A stretch of 37,106 bases of DNA from CAVPHV01 sp963704825 (GCA_963704825.1 CAVPHV010000013.1:1-37106), one strand, 5' to 3'. Counted from the stretch's first letter, positions 23,338 to 32,874 are shown. Notes: generated by a model from the sequence alone, not told the origin. Numbers and translations: made by a program.

Positions 23338-24504
23338 TCAGTCCAATCGTTCGATGATGGTGGCGTTGGCCATACCGCCGCCTTCGCACATCGTTTGCAG
23401 CCCGTAGCGGCCACCGCTGCGTTCGAGTTCGTTGACGAGCGTGGTCATCAGCTTCGCCCCCGACGCCCCGAGGGGATGTCCCAGCGCAATGGCACCGCCG
23501 TTGACGTTGGTCTTGTCCCAATCGGCGCCGGTTTCCTTGAGCCAGACGGCAACGACGCTGGCGAAGGCTTCGTTGAGTTCGAATAGGTCGATGTCGTCGA
23601 TCTCCAGCCCGGCTTTGGCCAGCACCTTCTCGGTGGCGGGGATCGGGCCAGTCAGCATCGTGACCGGATCGACCCCGGCGAGAGAGAAGCTGTGGAACCG
23701 GGCCCGGGGCTTCAACCCGAGTTCGTTGGCCTTCTCTTCACTCATTATGAGGACTGCAGCGGCCCCGTCGGAGATTTGCGACGAGTTGCCTGCCGTGACA
23801 ACGCCGTCGGATTTGAAAGCGGGGCTGAGCCCGGCCAGCACCTCAGTGGTCGTCGTCGGCCGGATGCCCTCGTCGCGTGTCATCAGTTCGACGGTGCCGT
23901 CCTCGTTCTTCACCTCGATCGGGACGATCTGGCCGTCGAACCTTCCTTCTTCGGTGGCCCGACTGGCTCGCTGATGGGAATCCGCGGATATCTGGTCGAG
24001 TTCCTCGCGGGTGATCCCCCACTTGTCGGCGATCAACTCGGCCGATATCCCCTGCGGCACGAGTCCGTTCTCGTATCGCTCCACCATGCGGGGGCCGAAG
24101 GGGACGCCGGGGCCTTGCTGCATGGTGATACCCATCGGAACCCGGGTCATGACCTCAACCCCGGCGGCGATGACAATGTCATACGAGCCGGCCATGACGC
24201 CCTGGGCGGCGAAGTGGGCCGCCTGCTGGCTGGAGCCACATTGCCGGTCGATGGTCGTACCGGGAACACTCTCGGGGAATCCCGCGGCCAGCGCCGCGTT
24301 CCGGGCGACGTTGACGGACTGCTCGCCCGTCTGGGAGACACAGCCGGCGATAACGTCTTCAACCAACCCGGGATCGAGGTCGTTGCGCTCGACGAGGGTC
24401 TTGAGGACCTCGCTGAGCAGATCCACCGGGTGCCAGTCCTTCAGCTTGCCGCCGCGGCGGCCGGCGGGGGTTCGGACGGCATCGACGATGACGGCTGTCG
24501 CCAT
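23338..24504 (-). CDS. Thiolase (acetyl-CoA acyltransferase)
   Basis: A 388-residue thiolase that cleaves 3-ketoacyl-CoA or condenses acyl-CoAs. The nucleophile is Cys89 (DRQCGSSQQAAHFAAQ), the base His343 (ALGHPLGASG) and the second Cys373 (TMCEGGGMANA). The start is sure: AAGGAGGAGG directly precedes the ATG at 24504. Twenty-four bases separate it from the 3' end of tRNA-Ala, so they probably share a transcript. Substrate length cannot be told; FadA-like beta-oxidation is the default. Confidence 0.92.
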   Translation of the reverse strand: MATAVIVDAVRTPAGRRGGKLKDWHPVDLLSEVLKTLVERNDLDPGLVEDVIAGCVSQTGEQSVNVARNAALAAGFPESVPGTTIDRQCGSSQQAAHFAAQGVMAGSYDIVIAAGVEVMTRVPMGITMQQGPGVPFGPRMVERYENGLVPQGISAELIADKWGITREELDQISADSHQRASRATEEGRFDGQIVPIEVKNEDGTVELMTRDEGIRPTTTTEVLAGLSPAFKSDGVVTAGNSSQISDGAAAVLIMSEEKANELGLKPRARFHSFSLAGVDPVTMLTGPIPATEKVLAKAGLEIDDIDLFELNEAFASVVAVWLKETGADWDKTNVNGGAIALGHPLGASGAKLMTTLVNELERSGGRYGLQTMCEGGGMANATIIERLD

Positions 24505-24528
24505 GGGTTCCTCCTCCTTCGCGACTTG

Positions 24529-24602
24529 TGGAGACGATCGGATTCGAACCGACGACCCCCTGGTTGCAAACCAGGTGCTCTGCCAGACTGAGCTACGTCC
24601 CC
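24529..24602 (-). tRNA. tRNA-Ala(UGC)
   Basis: The acceptor pairs GGGGACG with CGTCTCC (one G-T), and the discriminator is A. The D-arm is GCTCAGTCTGGCAGAGC, the anticodon arm CCTGG-TTTGCAA-CCAGG (anticodon TGC) and the T-loop TTCGAAT. CCA is not encoded. The acceptor lacks the usual G3-U70 position check beyond the visible G3-T70 pair, which is the alanine identity element and supports the call. Confidence 0.95.
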
Positions 24603-24746
24603 AGGCGCGGGCAGTGTACAAGGCCTGGGGACATCGCCTCACGTCGTGAGTCCCCCGATCGGAGTCGCGCCAGCCGGCATCGGGCAACGCCACGGTGTCC
24701 GTGGGACGGCTACGCTTCCAGTCACGGGCTGGCTGCAGGGGGGAAT

Positions 24747-27626
24747 TTGGGGACAAGAACAGTACTGGCTGCGTTTGTGATCGCGTCGCTGAGCGCCGCC
24801 TTGACCGGTATCCCGGCTGCCAACGCCCCGGCTCGCGCTGCGGCCGCTGCCTACGAGACCTCCGGCACCGGCCTCCACGGAGGCGGATTCATCAATGTTG
24901 TCGCCGCCGACCCATTTGATCCCTCCGTGGTCCTCGCCGGGGGCGACAACAGTGGGGTGGCACGTTCCACCGACGGCGGCCTCACCTGGCGGCCGGCCAA
25001 TGACGGCGCCTTCCTCCACCGCCAGCGGAGGATCGCAGCCATCGCCTTCTCACCTACCCAGCCCGGCAAGGTGTATCTCGGCGTTGGCGCCAAGGGCAAC
25101 GACAGCGCCCTCTTTGTGTCGGAGGACCACGGCCAGAGTTGGACCCTGCGGTCAACAACGCCCCGGTTCTCCGGAGCCAACAACAGCGGGGTCGCGGACC
25201 TTCCGAATCCCCATCCCCGGTCGACAGGGAACTTGATTGCCTTCGACCCGTCCGGCGACACCCTGTATGTCGCCAGCTTCGACGGGGGTCTCCTCAGGTC
25301 CGTTGACGACGGCCTGTCCTGGGAAAGCCTCGGCCTCGATGGGGTCTATCTGCGCACCTTGGTCGCTGATCCGACGGACCCCACCGTGCTGTTCGCCGGC
25401 TCATGGGGCGAAGGCGTCTACCGGGTGTCCGTCGGACCCGGCGCCGCAACCGTGCAACACCTTGCCGCGTCCCCGGCGACCGTCGAGGAACTCACCGCGA
25501 CCGGCTCACGACTCTTCGCCGCCACCGGGGCGGGCGTGCAGCGTTCGGATGACCAGGGCGAGACCTGGGTTGACCTGAGTGACGGACTGCCTGCTACGGC
25601 CGGTCGAGACACCGCCTGGATGGCGATCGCCGCCACCACTTCGGTCATCGTGGCCGGCGCATTCGTTCCCCCTGAGGCCGGCGATGGTTACGCGGGTTTG
25701 GTGCGCTCCACCGATGGCGGGTCAACGTGGGAGCCGCTCGGAGTGACTGCCGGCACGGTGGTTGACAACATCGGCGGTCCCGCCGGCGAACCCTGGTGGT
25801 ACGCGGCCGCTTCGCCCAACAACGTGCTTGGTGGACCGTGGTATGCGGCTGCCCAGGTCGTTCTGTCTCCTCACAATCCCGATACGGTTCTTGCTGCCGG
25901 CCGGGGTGGGATATGGCGATCGACCGACGGCGGTGACACCTGGTATCCGGCCGTTGAGGGGCTCAGCCTCACGGAGAACTCCGACGTCGCCGTGGACCCC
26001 GCCGCTCCACATCAGGTCGTGGTGGCCAACACCGATTGGGTGATCCTCCACTCCGAGGACGCTATGGCCCACGTGGCTCGCAACCAACCTCCGGGGGGAA
26101 ACGAGGCCTACAGCCTTTCGTTCGCCGGCGACCGCCTCTATGCCGCCGTCGGGCACCGCGATCATGCTGACCGCGACGGGGAGATCTACTCGACCCCCGA
26201 TGTCGCCGACCCGAACGCATGGACGGATGAAGGCCTTTCCGACCTTACCAGTGGGCAGCGCCCGATTGGCGTGGTGGCCTTTGATGACCCCATCGATGGG
26301 AGAGTCGTCTTGGCCGCCGTGGCTGAGAGCGGCGTGTGGCGCCAACAAGGCGGTCAGTGGACCCACGTCGATACGCCGGCGATCTCCGGCAGTCAACCGA
26401 CGCATCGAGCCGTGTTCCAGAAAGCCTCCAACCGGCGGCTCGTCTACCTCTTCGACCGAGGCCGGGGTGTCTGGCGGTCGGTGGATGCCGGTGCCTCGTG
26501 GGCGCGGGTCTGGGGCGTGACCTCGCAGGCCGTGATGACCGGCGACCTCGCCATCGACCGGGTTGACCCGGCGCGCTTGTTCGTGGCAACCGTCGATGGC
26601 CTGTACCGCCTCGACGGAGCCGACTTGGGTTCCGTCGAGGACGGAGGCGTCACCCTGACGGCACTCGCCGTTGCAGACCCGGGACCACTCGCGGTCGCAC
26701 CGGACGGATCGCTCTTTGTTGCCACCAGGTCCACCCTCGCCCCGGCACAGCTCCTCGTCACCGAAGACGGCGGCTCCTCATTCGAGAATGTGGCCGACGA
26801 CCGATACCGGGGCGCAGCCGCCTACCCGGCGGCAATGGCGGTAGCCGGCAACGGCGACATCCATGTGACGACGATCGGCAACGGCAACCTTGTCGTGCGA
26901 CGCATGCTGGTCGACACGACTGCCCCGGAGACGGTGGTCGACTCCCCCGAACAGGATCAGGTGGTTGACACCGATGCGCTGCGCATGTCGGGATCGGCAT
27001 CCGATGACGTGGCCGTGGCCTTTGTTGAGGTGGCCATTCGGAACCAGGACACCGGGTTGTGGTGGCACGCCGACGGAACCTGGGGAAGCTGGGCCACCCA
27101 TGAGGCGTCACTCGGCGGGCCGCCCGAGCTTCCGGTCTGGGAGTATGCGTGGGCCGCAGCCCCGGGCAGCTATGCACTATGGGCTCGAGCCGTCGACGCC
27201 GCCGGCAATCGGGACCCCTCGCCATCGTGGATCCGGTTCACGGTGGTTGACTCGCAGCCGGACACCACCGCGCCGGAAACGACTGTGGTTACGCCGGCGC
27301 GGGGGCAAACGCTGCGGCCGCCCGTGGTGTTCTCGGGGACCGCCGAAGATGCTCGGGAGATCAGTTCGGTCACCATTGCCATACGGGATCGCCGCACCAA
27401 GCTGTGGTGGCACGCCGACGGAACCTGGGGGAGCTGGACTACCCATCAGGTCACCGTGCTTGGCTCAGGCACCTCGGCAGATTGGGATTTCAGCTGGGCC
27501 GAGAGCACTCCGGGTCGCTACAACCTCTGGGCTCGGGCGACCGATGCCGCCGGCAACCGAGACGCGTCGCCGGAATGGCTTTCGTTCCGGGTCGCCGGGA
27601 ACGACAACGACACGACCGGGCGTTGA
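24747..27626 (+). CDS. Secreted Asp-box beta-propeller protein with two C-terminal Ig-like modules
   Basis: A 959-residue exported protein. The TTG start follows AGGGGGG at 24737-24743 and opens a signal peptide (TVLAAFVIASLSAALTG, cleavage near ARA-AAA). Residues about 35-720 contain at least eight Asp-box (BNR) repeats of the form S-x-D-x-G-x-T-W, such as STDGGLTW, SEDHGQSW, SVDDGLSW and STDGGDTW. These form sialidase or VPS10-like propellers, but no sialidase catalytic residues are evident. Two Ig-like modules follow, each beginning TTAPET and containing LWWHADGTWGSW and AGNRD. These are homologous to those of the convergent NHL gene. It probably binds glycans or surfaces; enzymatic activity is not implied. 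Confidence 0.8.
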   Translation: MGTRTVLAAFVIASLSAALTGIPAANAPARAAAAAYETSGTGLHGGGFINVVAADPFDPSVVLAGGDNSGVARSTDGGLTWRPANDGAFLHRQRRIAAIAFSPTQPGKVYLGVGAKGNDSALFVSEDHGQSWTLRSTTPRFSGANNSGVADLPNPHPRSTGNLIAFDPSGDTLYVASFDGGLLRSVDDGLSWESLGLDGVYLRTLVADPTDPTVLFAGSWGEGVYRVSVGPGAATVQHLAASPATVEELTATGSRLFAATGAGVQRSDDQGETWVDLSDGLPATAGRDTAWMAIAATTSVIVAGAFVPPEAGDGYAGLVRSTDGGSTWEPLGVTAGTVVDNIGGPAGEPWWYAAASPNNVLGGPWYAAAQVVLSPHNPDTVLAAGRGGIWRSTDGGDTWYPAVEGLSLTENSDVAVDPAAPHQVVVANTDWVILHSEDAMAHVARNQPPGGNEAYSLSFAGDRLYAAVGHRDHADRDGEIYSTPDVADPNAWTDEGLSDLTSGQRPIGVVAFDDPIDGRVVLAAVAESGVWRQQGGQWTHVDTPAISGSQPTHRAVFQKASNRRLVYLFDRGRGVWRSVDAGASWARVWGVTSQAVMTGDLAIDRVDPARLFVATVDGLYRLDGADLGSVEDGGVTLTALAVADPGPLAVAPDGSLFVATRSTLAPAQLLVTEDGGSSFENVADDRYRGAAAYPAAMAVAGNGDIHVTTIGNGNLVVRRMLVDTTAPETVVDSPEQDQVVDTDALRMSGSASDDVAVAFVEVAIRNQDTGLWWHADGTWGSWATHEASLGGPPELPVWEYAWAAAPGSYALWARAVDAAGNRDPSPSWIRFTVVDSQPDTTAPETTVVTPARGQTLRPPVVFSGTAEDAREISSVTIAIRDRRTKLWWHADGTWGSWTTHQVTVLGSGTSADWDFSWAESTPGRYNLWARATDAAGNRDASPEWLSFRVAGNDNDTTGR

Positions 27627-27631
27627 GCCAA

Positions 27632-27664
27632 ACCCGGAGCTCCGCGCCATGCGAAGCCCCGGGT
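27632..27664. terminator. Bidirectional terminator between the two propeller genes
   Basis: ACCCGG...CCGGGT encloses an imperfect inner stem (GCTCCGCG with TGCGAAGC) around a short loop, about 15 paired positions with two mismatches. It sits between convergent stop codons and can serve both strands. Confidence 0.7.
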
Positions 27665-27682
27665 CGTGACATCGTGGGCCGG

Positions 27683-30190
27683 TCAGTTCACATCGAAGGG
27701 AACCCAGGGTTTGGTGGGATCGATGTTGCCCGAAGTGTCGTCGGCTCTCACCCACAGGGCGTAGCCGCCGTCGCCCGGCGGGGTCCATGTGTACGACCAC
27801 GTTGCGCTCGGCGTCCCTCCGCCATTCAGGGTCGCGACGTGGGTAGTCCACGATCCCCAGCCGGTGCCCGTCCACCACAGCCCGGTGGAACGGTTCCGAA
27901 TTGCCACCCGCACCTGGGCGACCGCGACGTTGTCGGTGGCGCCGCCCGTCATGACGATCGGACCATTCGGATAGATCTGGTTTCTCACCGGTAGCGTGAC
28001 CGTCGCATTCGGCGGCGTCGTGTCGGGGCCCGGGCCGCCACCGTCGACTTCGACGTTGAATGGCACCCACGGCTTGGTCGGATCCTGGTTTCCGCTGGTG
28101 TCATCGGCCCGCACCCAGAGTATGTATGCGCCGTCGCCGGGCGCCGCCCACTCGTAGGACCATGTCGCATTGGGCGTACCCGCCCCATTCAACGTGGCAA
28201 GGTGGGTGGTCCACGATCCCCAGCCCGTGCCGGTCCACCACAGCCTGTCACTGTTGCGAATCGCGATCCGCACTTCGGCAACGCCGACGTTGTCGGTGGC
28301 ACCGCCGGTGAACTCAACCTCCGTATCGGTGAAGGTCTGGTTCCTGGCGGGGACCGTCACCGTGGCGTTCGGCGGCGTCGTATCTGGACCGGGTCCGCCG
28401 CCTTCACCGACCTGGAAGACGGTGACCCGCTCGTTGCCCTTGTCGGCAACGTAGAGCAGCCCGTCGGAGTCGAACGCCAACTGGTTCGGGCTGGCGAGCT
28501 GTCCGGGGCCTGAACCGCGGCTGCCGAACGATCCTTGGTACGCACCGTTGAGATCGAACACGCTGATCCGGGCATTCTGCAGTTCGCTGACGAAGAGCTG
28601 GCCATCGTAGATGGCGACGTCATACGGCCCGCGCAGCTGTCCCGGTGCTCCCCACTTGGCCAGCAACTGACCCGAACGGCTGAACTTGTACACCCGGTGC
28701 TCCGTCACTGCGGCGGCGTACACGTTGCCGGCGTCATCGACGGTTACTCCGGTGCATCCCTCGGTGATGAAGTTGTTGGTGTCGGTGGCCGCGGTTCCGC
28801 AGGGCCGGCTCCAGATCAGGTTGTTCGATTTATCGATGACCTTGAGGCGGATATTGCCGGAGTCAGGAACGTAGACCCTGCCATCCGCGGCGACATGGAT
28901 CCCCCGGGCGTAGAAGAACTGGTTCTGCCCCGAGCCCTGGCTCCCCAGCCGCTCGAGGAACTGCCCCGATGGGCTGAATACCTTGATATCGCCAGATCGG
29001 GTGTTGTTCATCCACACGTTGCCCGTAGCCGGGTCGACGTGCGCGCCGCGCGGATAGTCCATGGCATAAGGATCATCCCTGCCACGCCAACCCCAGGCGC
29101 TGACGAACTCTCCGTCGTTGGTGAATCGCTGCATGCGATGGTTGAAGGTGTCCGTGACGTAGACATCTCCCGTTGTCGGATGCACCGCCAGCCCCTCAGG
29201 CTGGTTGAACCCCCCATTTGGCGGCGGCTTCGGAGGGTTGGGGATCTCACCGGCATACGTTCCGTTCGGGTTGTAGATATTGACCCGCCAGTTGGTGTAG
29301 TCGGCGACGTAGACCCGATGATCCAGGCCGATCGAGATCTCACGAGCACCACCGAGTTGCCCGGGTCCGGGCCCCAACTCGCCGAAGGTCGCCAGGTGAT
29401 TGCCGGCAAGGTCATATTTCTCGACTTCGCCTTCGGATGCGTCCGCGATGTAGAGCCACCCATTGTCATGGTCAACCGCGATGCCACGCGGGTCATAGCC
29501 AAGCCAAGAGCCTCCAAAGGCGAACTGGAAGTTGCCGTTCTTGTCGAAGACATGGATGAGGCGCTGCTGGGCGTCACCCAGATAGACCTCATCGTTCGGG
29601 CCGATGGCGATTCCGCGGATGATCCCGAGCTGGCCGGGACCGGAGCCGGACGCACCAAAGTCGAACAACCAGTTGCCGTCGGAGTCATGAACATGGATCA
29701 CATCGCGAAAGTCGGGCGATACGTTGTGGGAGTCGACCACGTAGAGGTTCCCCTCCGAGTTCGCGGCTACCCGTGGGGCGTAACGCCAGTCCCAGTAGGA
29801 GAGGGTCTTGTTGAACGTTCCATTGGCGTTGAACTTCTCGATCTCGTGCGTGTTGAGATCCGCCACATAGATCGACCCATCGTTGGGGTCTACGGTCAGC
29901 CCATAGGGCTGCCGCGTCTCCCCGGGGCCGTCCCCCATCCCGGAAAACGTCTGCATCAGATTTCCCGTGGTGGAGTAGCGAGCAACAACGTAGTTGTTGT
30001 AGTCGCCAACCAGGATATTGCCATCGATGTCGGTCGCCATCCCCCATGCGTACAACTCGGCGTGGCCGGGCCCGCCGATCGTGCGCACGTAGGTGACATC
30101 CGGAACGTCTGCCGATGCCGGCGTGATTGCGACAAATAGCGCCGCAACCATCGCAAATACGGCAAACAGCCTCAGAACGCTGCGCGTCAT
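27683..30190 (-). CDS. Secreted NHL-repeat beta-propeller protein with two C-terminal Ig-like modules
   Basis: An 835-residue exported protein. The signal peptide is MTRSVLRLFAVFAMVAALFV...PASA-DV, and GGGGAAGG-like purines precede the ATG. Residues about 30-590 are NHL-type repeats (GPGQLGGAREISIGLDHRVYVADYTNWRV, GFNQPEGLAVHPTTGDVYVTDTFNHRM in part), enough for two propellers. Two Ig-like modules follow (each starting TTPPNATVT and containing LWWTGTGWGSWTTH and PTKPWVPF), joined by Gly/Pro linkers. They match each other closely and match the modules of the convergent Asp-box protein. The role is likely surface or matrix binding. Confidence 0.82.
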   Translation of the reverse strand: MTRSVLRLFAVFAMVAALFVAITPASADVPDVTYVRTIGGPGHAELYAWGMATDIDGNILVGDYNNYVVARYSTTGNLMQTFSGMGDGPGETRQPYGLTVDPNDGSIYVADLNTHEIEKFNANGTFNKTLSYWDWRYAPRVAANSEGNLYVVDSHNVSPDFRDVIHVHDSDGNWLFDFGASGSGPGQLGIIRGIAIGPNDEVYLGDAQQRLIHVFDKNGNFQFAFGGSWLGYDPRGIAVDHDNGWLYIADASEGEVEKYDLAGNHLATFGELGPGPGQLGGAREISIGLDHRVYVADYTNWRVNIYNPNGTYAGEIPNPPKPPPNGGFNQPEGLAVHPTTGDVYVTDTFNHRMQRFTNDGEFVSAWGWRGRDDPYAMDYPRGAHVDPATGNVWMNNTRSGDIKVFSPSGQFLERLGSQGSGQNQFFYARGIHVAADGRVYVPDSGNIRLKVIDKSNNLIWSRPCGTAATDTNNFITEGCTGVTVDDAGNVYAAAVTEHRVYKFSRSGQLLAKWGAPGQLRGPYDVAIYDGQLFVSELQNARISVFDLNGAYQGSFGSRGSGPGQLASPNQLAFDSDGLLYVADKGNERVTVFQVGEGGGPGPDTTPPNATVTVPARNQTFTDTEVEFTGGATDNVGVAEVRIAIRNSDRLWWTGTGWGSWTTHLATLNGAGTPNATWSYEWAAPGDGAYILWVRADDTSGNQDPTKPWVPFNVEVDGGGPGPDTTPPNATVTLPVRNQIYPNGPIVMTGGATDNVAVAQVRVAIRNRSTGLWWTGTGWGSWTTHVATLNGGGTPSATWSYTWTPPGDGGYALWVRADDTSGNIDPTKPWVPFDVN

Positions 30191-30447
30191 AATGCCTTCC
30201 CCTTTGTCTCAGCCCTGTAGGCAGCCTCACAATGCCCGGCATCAGGCGGCACGACTAGGGGCAAAAGGCCGCGCCGTCGACACGATCGTGAGAAGGCGCC
30301 GGTGAGGACTCGACGGCCTCGGATGCCAACGGGGCGTTGGCCTCTGGCTGGTTTCGATCGGCGAGACGAAGCTGAAAGCAGGCTTCTGCAAAATTGGGGT
30401 CACACTCGGGCGGACTGGTGCGTCTCTATCAGTGAGAGGAGCCCAGC
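30191..30447. other. Divergent intergenic region
   Basis: No gene is seen here. It must hold the promoter of the NHL gene and that of the sigma fragment. CTCTATCAGTGAGAG at 30424-30438 is an imperfect dyad (CTCT/AGAG) just upstream of the sigma-fragment start and could be an operator. It overlaps the ribosome-binding purines. Confidence 0.25.
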
Positions 30448-30801
30448 GTGAGGCGGGAAGCTGCATCGCAAATCGAGGACAGGGAGGCGGCGATGATCGC
30501 CGAGCTGTACCCCTCGTTACGGGCATTCGCCTCCGTGGTTGCCCCTGCCGAGGAGGATCCAAACGACCTCGTGCAAGAGGCGCTGGTGCGGACACTCAGG
30601 GGCGGTTCATTGAGCCGCTTGGAGTATCCGAAGGCGTATCTGCGCACCACGATCTATCACTTGGCCGTGTCGGCCCGCCGCCACTGGGTGGCCCAGCGGC
30701 AAGCCCTGCAGCGGGTCGAGGTCGATGACGATCCACCCGAGTATTCCTGGCAGCTCGATGAGCTGTTGGCTCTGTCGCCGCCTGGACCAAGGACGACATG
30801 A
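30448..30801 (+). pseudogene. ECF sigma factor fragment (region 2 only)
   Basis: 117 residues starting at GTG 30448 after AGAGGA. Residues 10-95 match sigma-70 region 2 of extracytoplasmic-function sigma factors (AMIAELYPSLRAFASVV, PNDLVQEALVRTL, PKAYLRTTIYHLAVSARR), which binds core polymerase and the -10 element. The protein then reaches LDELLALSP, which in full-length ECF factors begins region 4, and stops six residues later. Region 4 (helix-turn-helix for -35) is absent in all frames downstream. It is probably a deletion product. A truncated protein able to bind core polymerase cannot be excluded. Confidence 0.65.
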
Positions 30802-31022
30802 AGGACGTCGTCTACGAGTCTCCCCTCCTCTCGAACATCGTTCGGGTCGGGGAGTTGACCCCCGGCGGAGAGGACACCTACACCTGGGTAGGGGAGTTCG
30901 ATGTCGAGCGGACGGGAGCGCGATCCCGGGCCAGCTGGGAGATTGAACTCGATGGAGATCTGGCCGCACGTATCGAGCAGTTCGGCGACTTTGTCGAAAT
31001 CGAGCCAGCCTCCGACTCGTAG
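30798..31022 (+). CDS. Small ORF overlapping the sigma fragment, unknown
   Basis: 74 residues, beginning at an ATG that overlaps the previous stop (ATGA). It is acidic, with predicted beta content (GEDTYTWVGEFDVERTG, ASWEIELDGDLAARIEQFGDFVEIEP). Its frame is open 5' of the ATG as VGSVAAWTKDDMKD. It may therefore be the 3' end of an older, longer gene joined by deletion to the sigma fragment. No family is recognised. Confidence 0.4.
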   Translation: MKDVVYESPLLSNIVRVGELTPGGEDTYTWVGEFDVERTGARSRASWEIELDGDLAARIEQFGDFVEIEPASDS

Positions 31023-31172
31023 GCTCGCCTCTTGTGGCAGCGCTCGGCAAGTCCGCGCGGGCCTATGGCCGACGCTCCGCCATGGCGGTATCCGGTCGAG
31101 AATACGGGGGCAATCCCGAGCAAGTTCTGGGCCGCGGAACCGCTGCCCGGTCGCCGCCGTAGGTCCTTCGAG

Positions 31173-31178
31173 TAGGGT
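31173..31178 (+). promoter_or_regulatory. -10 element TAGGGT for the MFS transporter
   Basis: TAGGGT ends eight bases before the ATG at 31187, as in the leaderless pattern seen at other genes in the window. The 164-bp stretch from 31023 holds no gene that I can support. Confidence 0.35.
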
Positions 31179-31186
31179 CCTGCGCC

Positions 31187-32812
31187 ATGACGACTGCTCA
31201 CGTCGGAGTCGATGCAGAGTGGCGGCCGCTCGTGCCGATCGCGATGGTGATGTTCATCATTGCGTTGGACACGACGATGCTGAACGTCGCGATTCCGGAC
31301 ATCGTGAAAGACCTCGACACCACGACGTCGGCAGTGCAGTCGGCCGTTGCGCTGTATTCGCTCGTCATGGCGGCGCTGATGGTTGGCGCCGGCCGGCTCG
31401 GCGACATCGTCGGCTCCAAGCGGTTGTACACCATTGCTCTGGTCGTGTTCGGCGCCGGCACGCTGACCGCGACCGTCGCGCCGAACGTGACCGTCCTCAT
31501 CATCGGCTGGTCGTTCATGGAGGGCCTTGGCGCCGCGGCGCTCATCCCGATCTCGATTGCGATGATCTCGGTCAACTACGGCGGCGCCCGCCGCGCGGTG
31601 GCATTCGGCATTGTGGGCGGCTTCCAAGCAGTCGCTGCGGCAACGGGGCCTATCGTGGGTGGGTTCTTGGCCACCAACTTGTCGTGGCGCGTGGCATTTG
31701 GTTTCGAAGCCATCGTGGTCGTCGCCGTGTTCGTGCTCTTGAAGCACGTCGTCGGGGCGCCGGCACGCCGCGAGCTCCGGTTGGACTGGGCCGGTCTCGT
31801 GCTCTGGGCAAGCAGCCTGCTGTGCATTGTCCTCAGCGTTCTGCTGGCCGGCTACTACGGATGGTGGACGGCTCGTCGGCCCTTCTCGATCGGCGGCCAA
31901 GACGTATCCCTGGGCGGCTTCTCACCCACCCCAATCCTGGCACTTGGCGGCCTGTTGATACTCGTCGGCTTCGTGCATTGGACGCGACACCGGGTCGCTC
32001 GTTCCCAAGCGCCCCTGTTCTCGCTCGACACCTTGCGTGACGCCAACTACCGGGCAGGGATCGCGACAGACGCTCTCGAATCGCTCTTGATCGCGGGCCT
32101 TCTGTTCATCGTTCCCGTCTTCCTGCAATCGGGTCGCGGATACACGGCGTTGGAGGCCGGCGTCGCGCTACTCCCCTTCTCGCTCGCCATCCTCGTCGCC
32201 GCCCTCGGTCTTCCGAGACTGGGCGCGCGGGTCTCGCCGAAGCTCCTCATCCAAAGCGGCACCGTCCTGATCGGCGTCGGGCTCGTCTGGTATCGCGCCG
32301 TCTCGGGTGGGGCCTTCACCAGTGCCGACTTGATTGGCCCATTTGCCGTGATCGGCTTCGGCATCGGCGGGCTCTTGTCCCAAGTGGCGAACGTCACCCT
32401 CTCCGGTGTGACGGACGAGGAGCGCGGCAGCGCGACGGGTGTGTACAACACCGGCAAGGAGCTCGGCACTTCACTCGGCACTGCAATCATCGGCGCCGCG
32501 ATGCTGGTTTCGTTCTTCCAGTTCTACGTCAACACGTCCGCCGTCGCCATCGGCCAAGAGCTGAGCCCCGAGCAGGCGCAGGTGCTGGCGATCCAGCTCG
32601 AAGATGCAAGGCAGCGTCTCGACGACGACCAGCTCATCAAATTCGTGCAGACCGAGATACCCGAGTTCACCATCGACGACATCACTCGCATCGCTGACGA
32701 CTCGTGGACCCGCGCCAACCGCCGCGCCGTGGAGTCCGCGTTCGTCGTGGCCGTGCTCACCTTCATCGCCTCGACGTTCATCGAGACACGCCGCAGAACG
32801 GTGGACGGGTAG
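31187..32812 (+). CDS. MFS multidrug transporter, DHA2 (14-helix) family
   Basis: A 541-residue polytopic membrane protein that would export small molecules using proton motive force. Signatures are LDTTMLNVAIPDIVKDL in helix 1, GRLGDIVGSKRLY (MFS motif A) after helix 2, and the antiporter motif C region GGFQAVAAATGPIVGG in helix 5. The central loop has an insertion (RRPFSIGGQDVSLGGFSP), and an extracytoplasmic domain of about 80 residues lies before the last helix (ELSPEQAQVLAIQLEDAR ... TIDDITRIADDSW). No regulator of TetR or MarR type is adjacent. The substrate is unknown. Confidence 0.9.
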   Translation: MTTAHVGVDAEWRPLVPIAMVMFIIALDTTMLNVAIPDIVKDLDTTTSAVQSAVALYSLVMAALMVGAGRLGDIVGSKRLYTIALVVFGAGTLTATVAPNVTVLIIGWSFMEGLGAAALIPISIAMISVNYGGARRAVAFGIVGGFQAVAAATGPIVGGFLATNLSWRVAFGFEAIVVVAVFVLLKHVVGAPARRELRLDWAGLVLWASSLLCIVLSVLLAGYYGWWTARRPFSIGGQDVSLGGFSPTPILALGGLLILVGFVHWTRHRVARSQAPLFSLDTLRDANYRAGIATDALESLLIAGLLFIVPVFLQSGRGYTALEAGVALLPFSLAILVAALGLPRLGARVSPKLLIQSGTVLIGVGLVWYRAVSGGAFTSADLIGPFAVIGFGIGGLLSQVANVTLSGVTDEERGSATGVYNTGKELGTSLGTAIIGAAMLVSFFQFYVNTSAVAIGQELSPEQAQVLAIQLEDARQRLDDDQLIKFVQTEIPEFTIDDITRIADDSWTRANRRAVESAFVVAVLTFIASTFIETRRRTVDG

Positions 32813-32874
32813 AGCCGGGCTCTCGACACACCCGATCGAGGCGGCCGGGCCGGCCGGCCGGAGCTACGCCGCGT

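Noticed and set aside
28535..30139. 534-residue open frame antisense to the NHL gene
   Set aside because: It is an opposite-strand shadow. The NHL reading has a signal peptide and regular repeats; this one has no family character.
30424..30438. tetO-like operator
   Set aside because: CTCTATCAGTGAGAG resembles the tet operator in part, but the dyad is imperfect and no TetR or TetA gene is adjacent. Kept only as a weak note.
32840..32863. Terminator in the GGCCGGCC dyad between the MFS and DUF2252 genes
   Set aside because: The run is self-complementary in many registers and gives no defined loop, so it is not listed as a terminator, although it may slow transcription from both sides.
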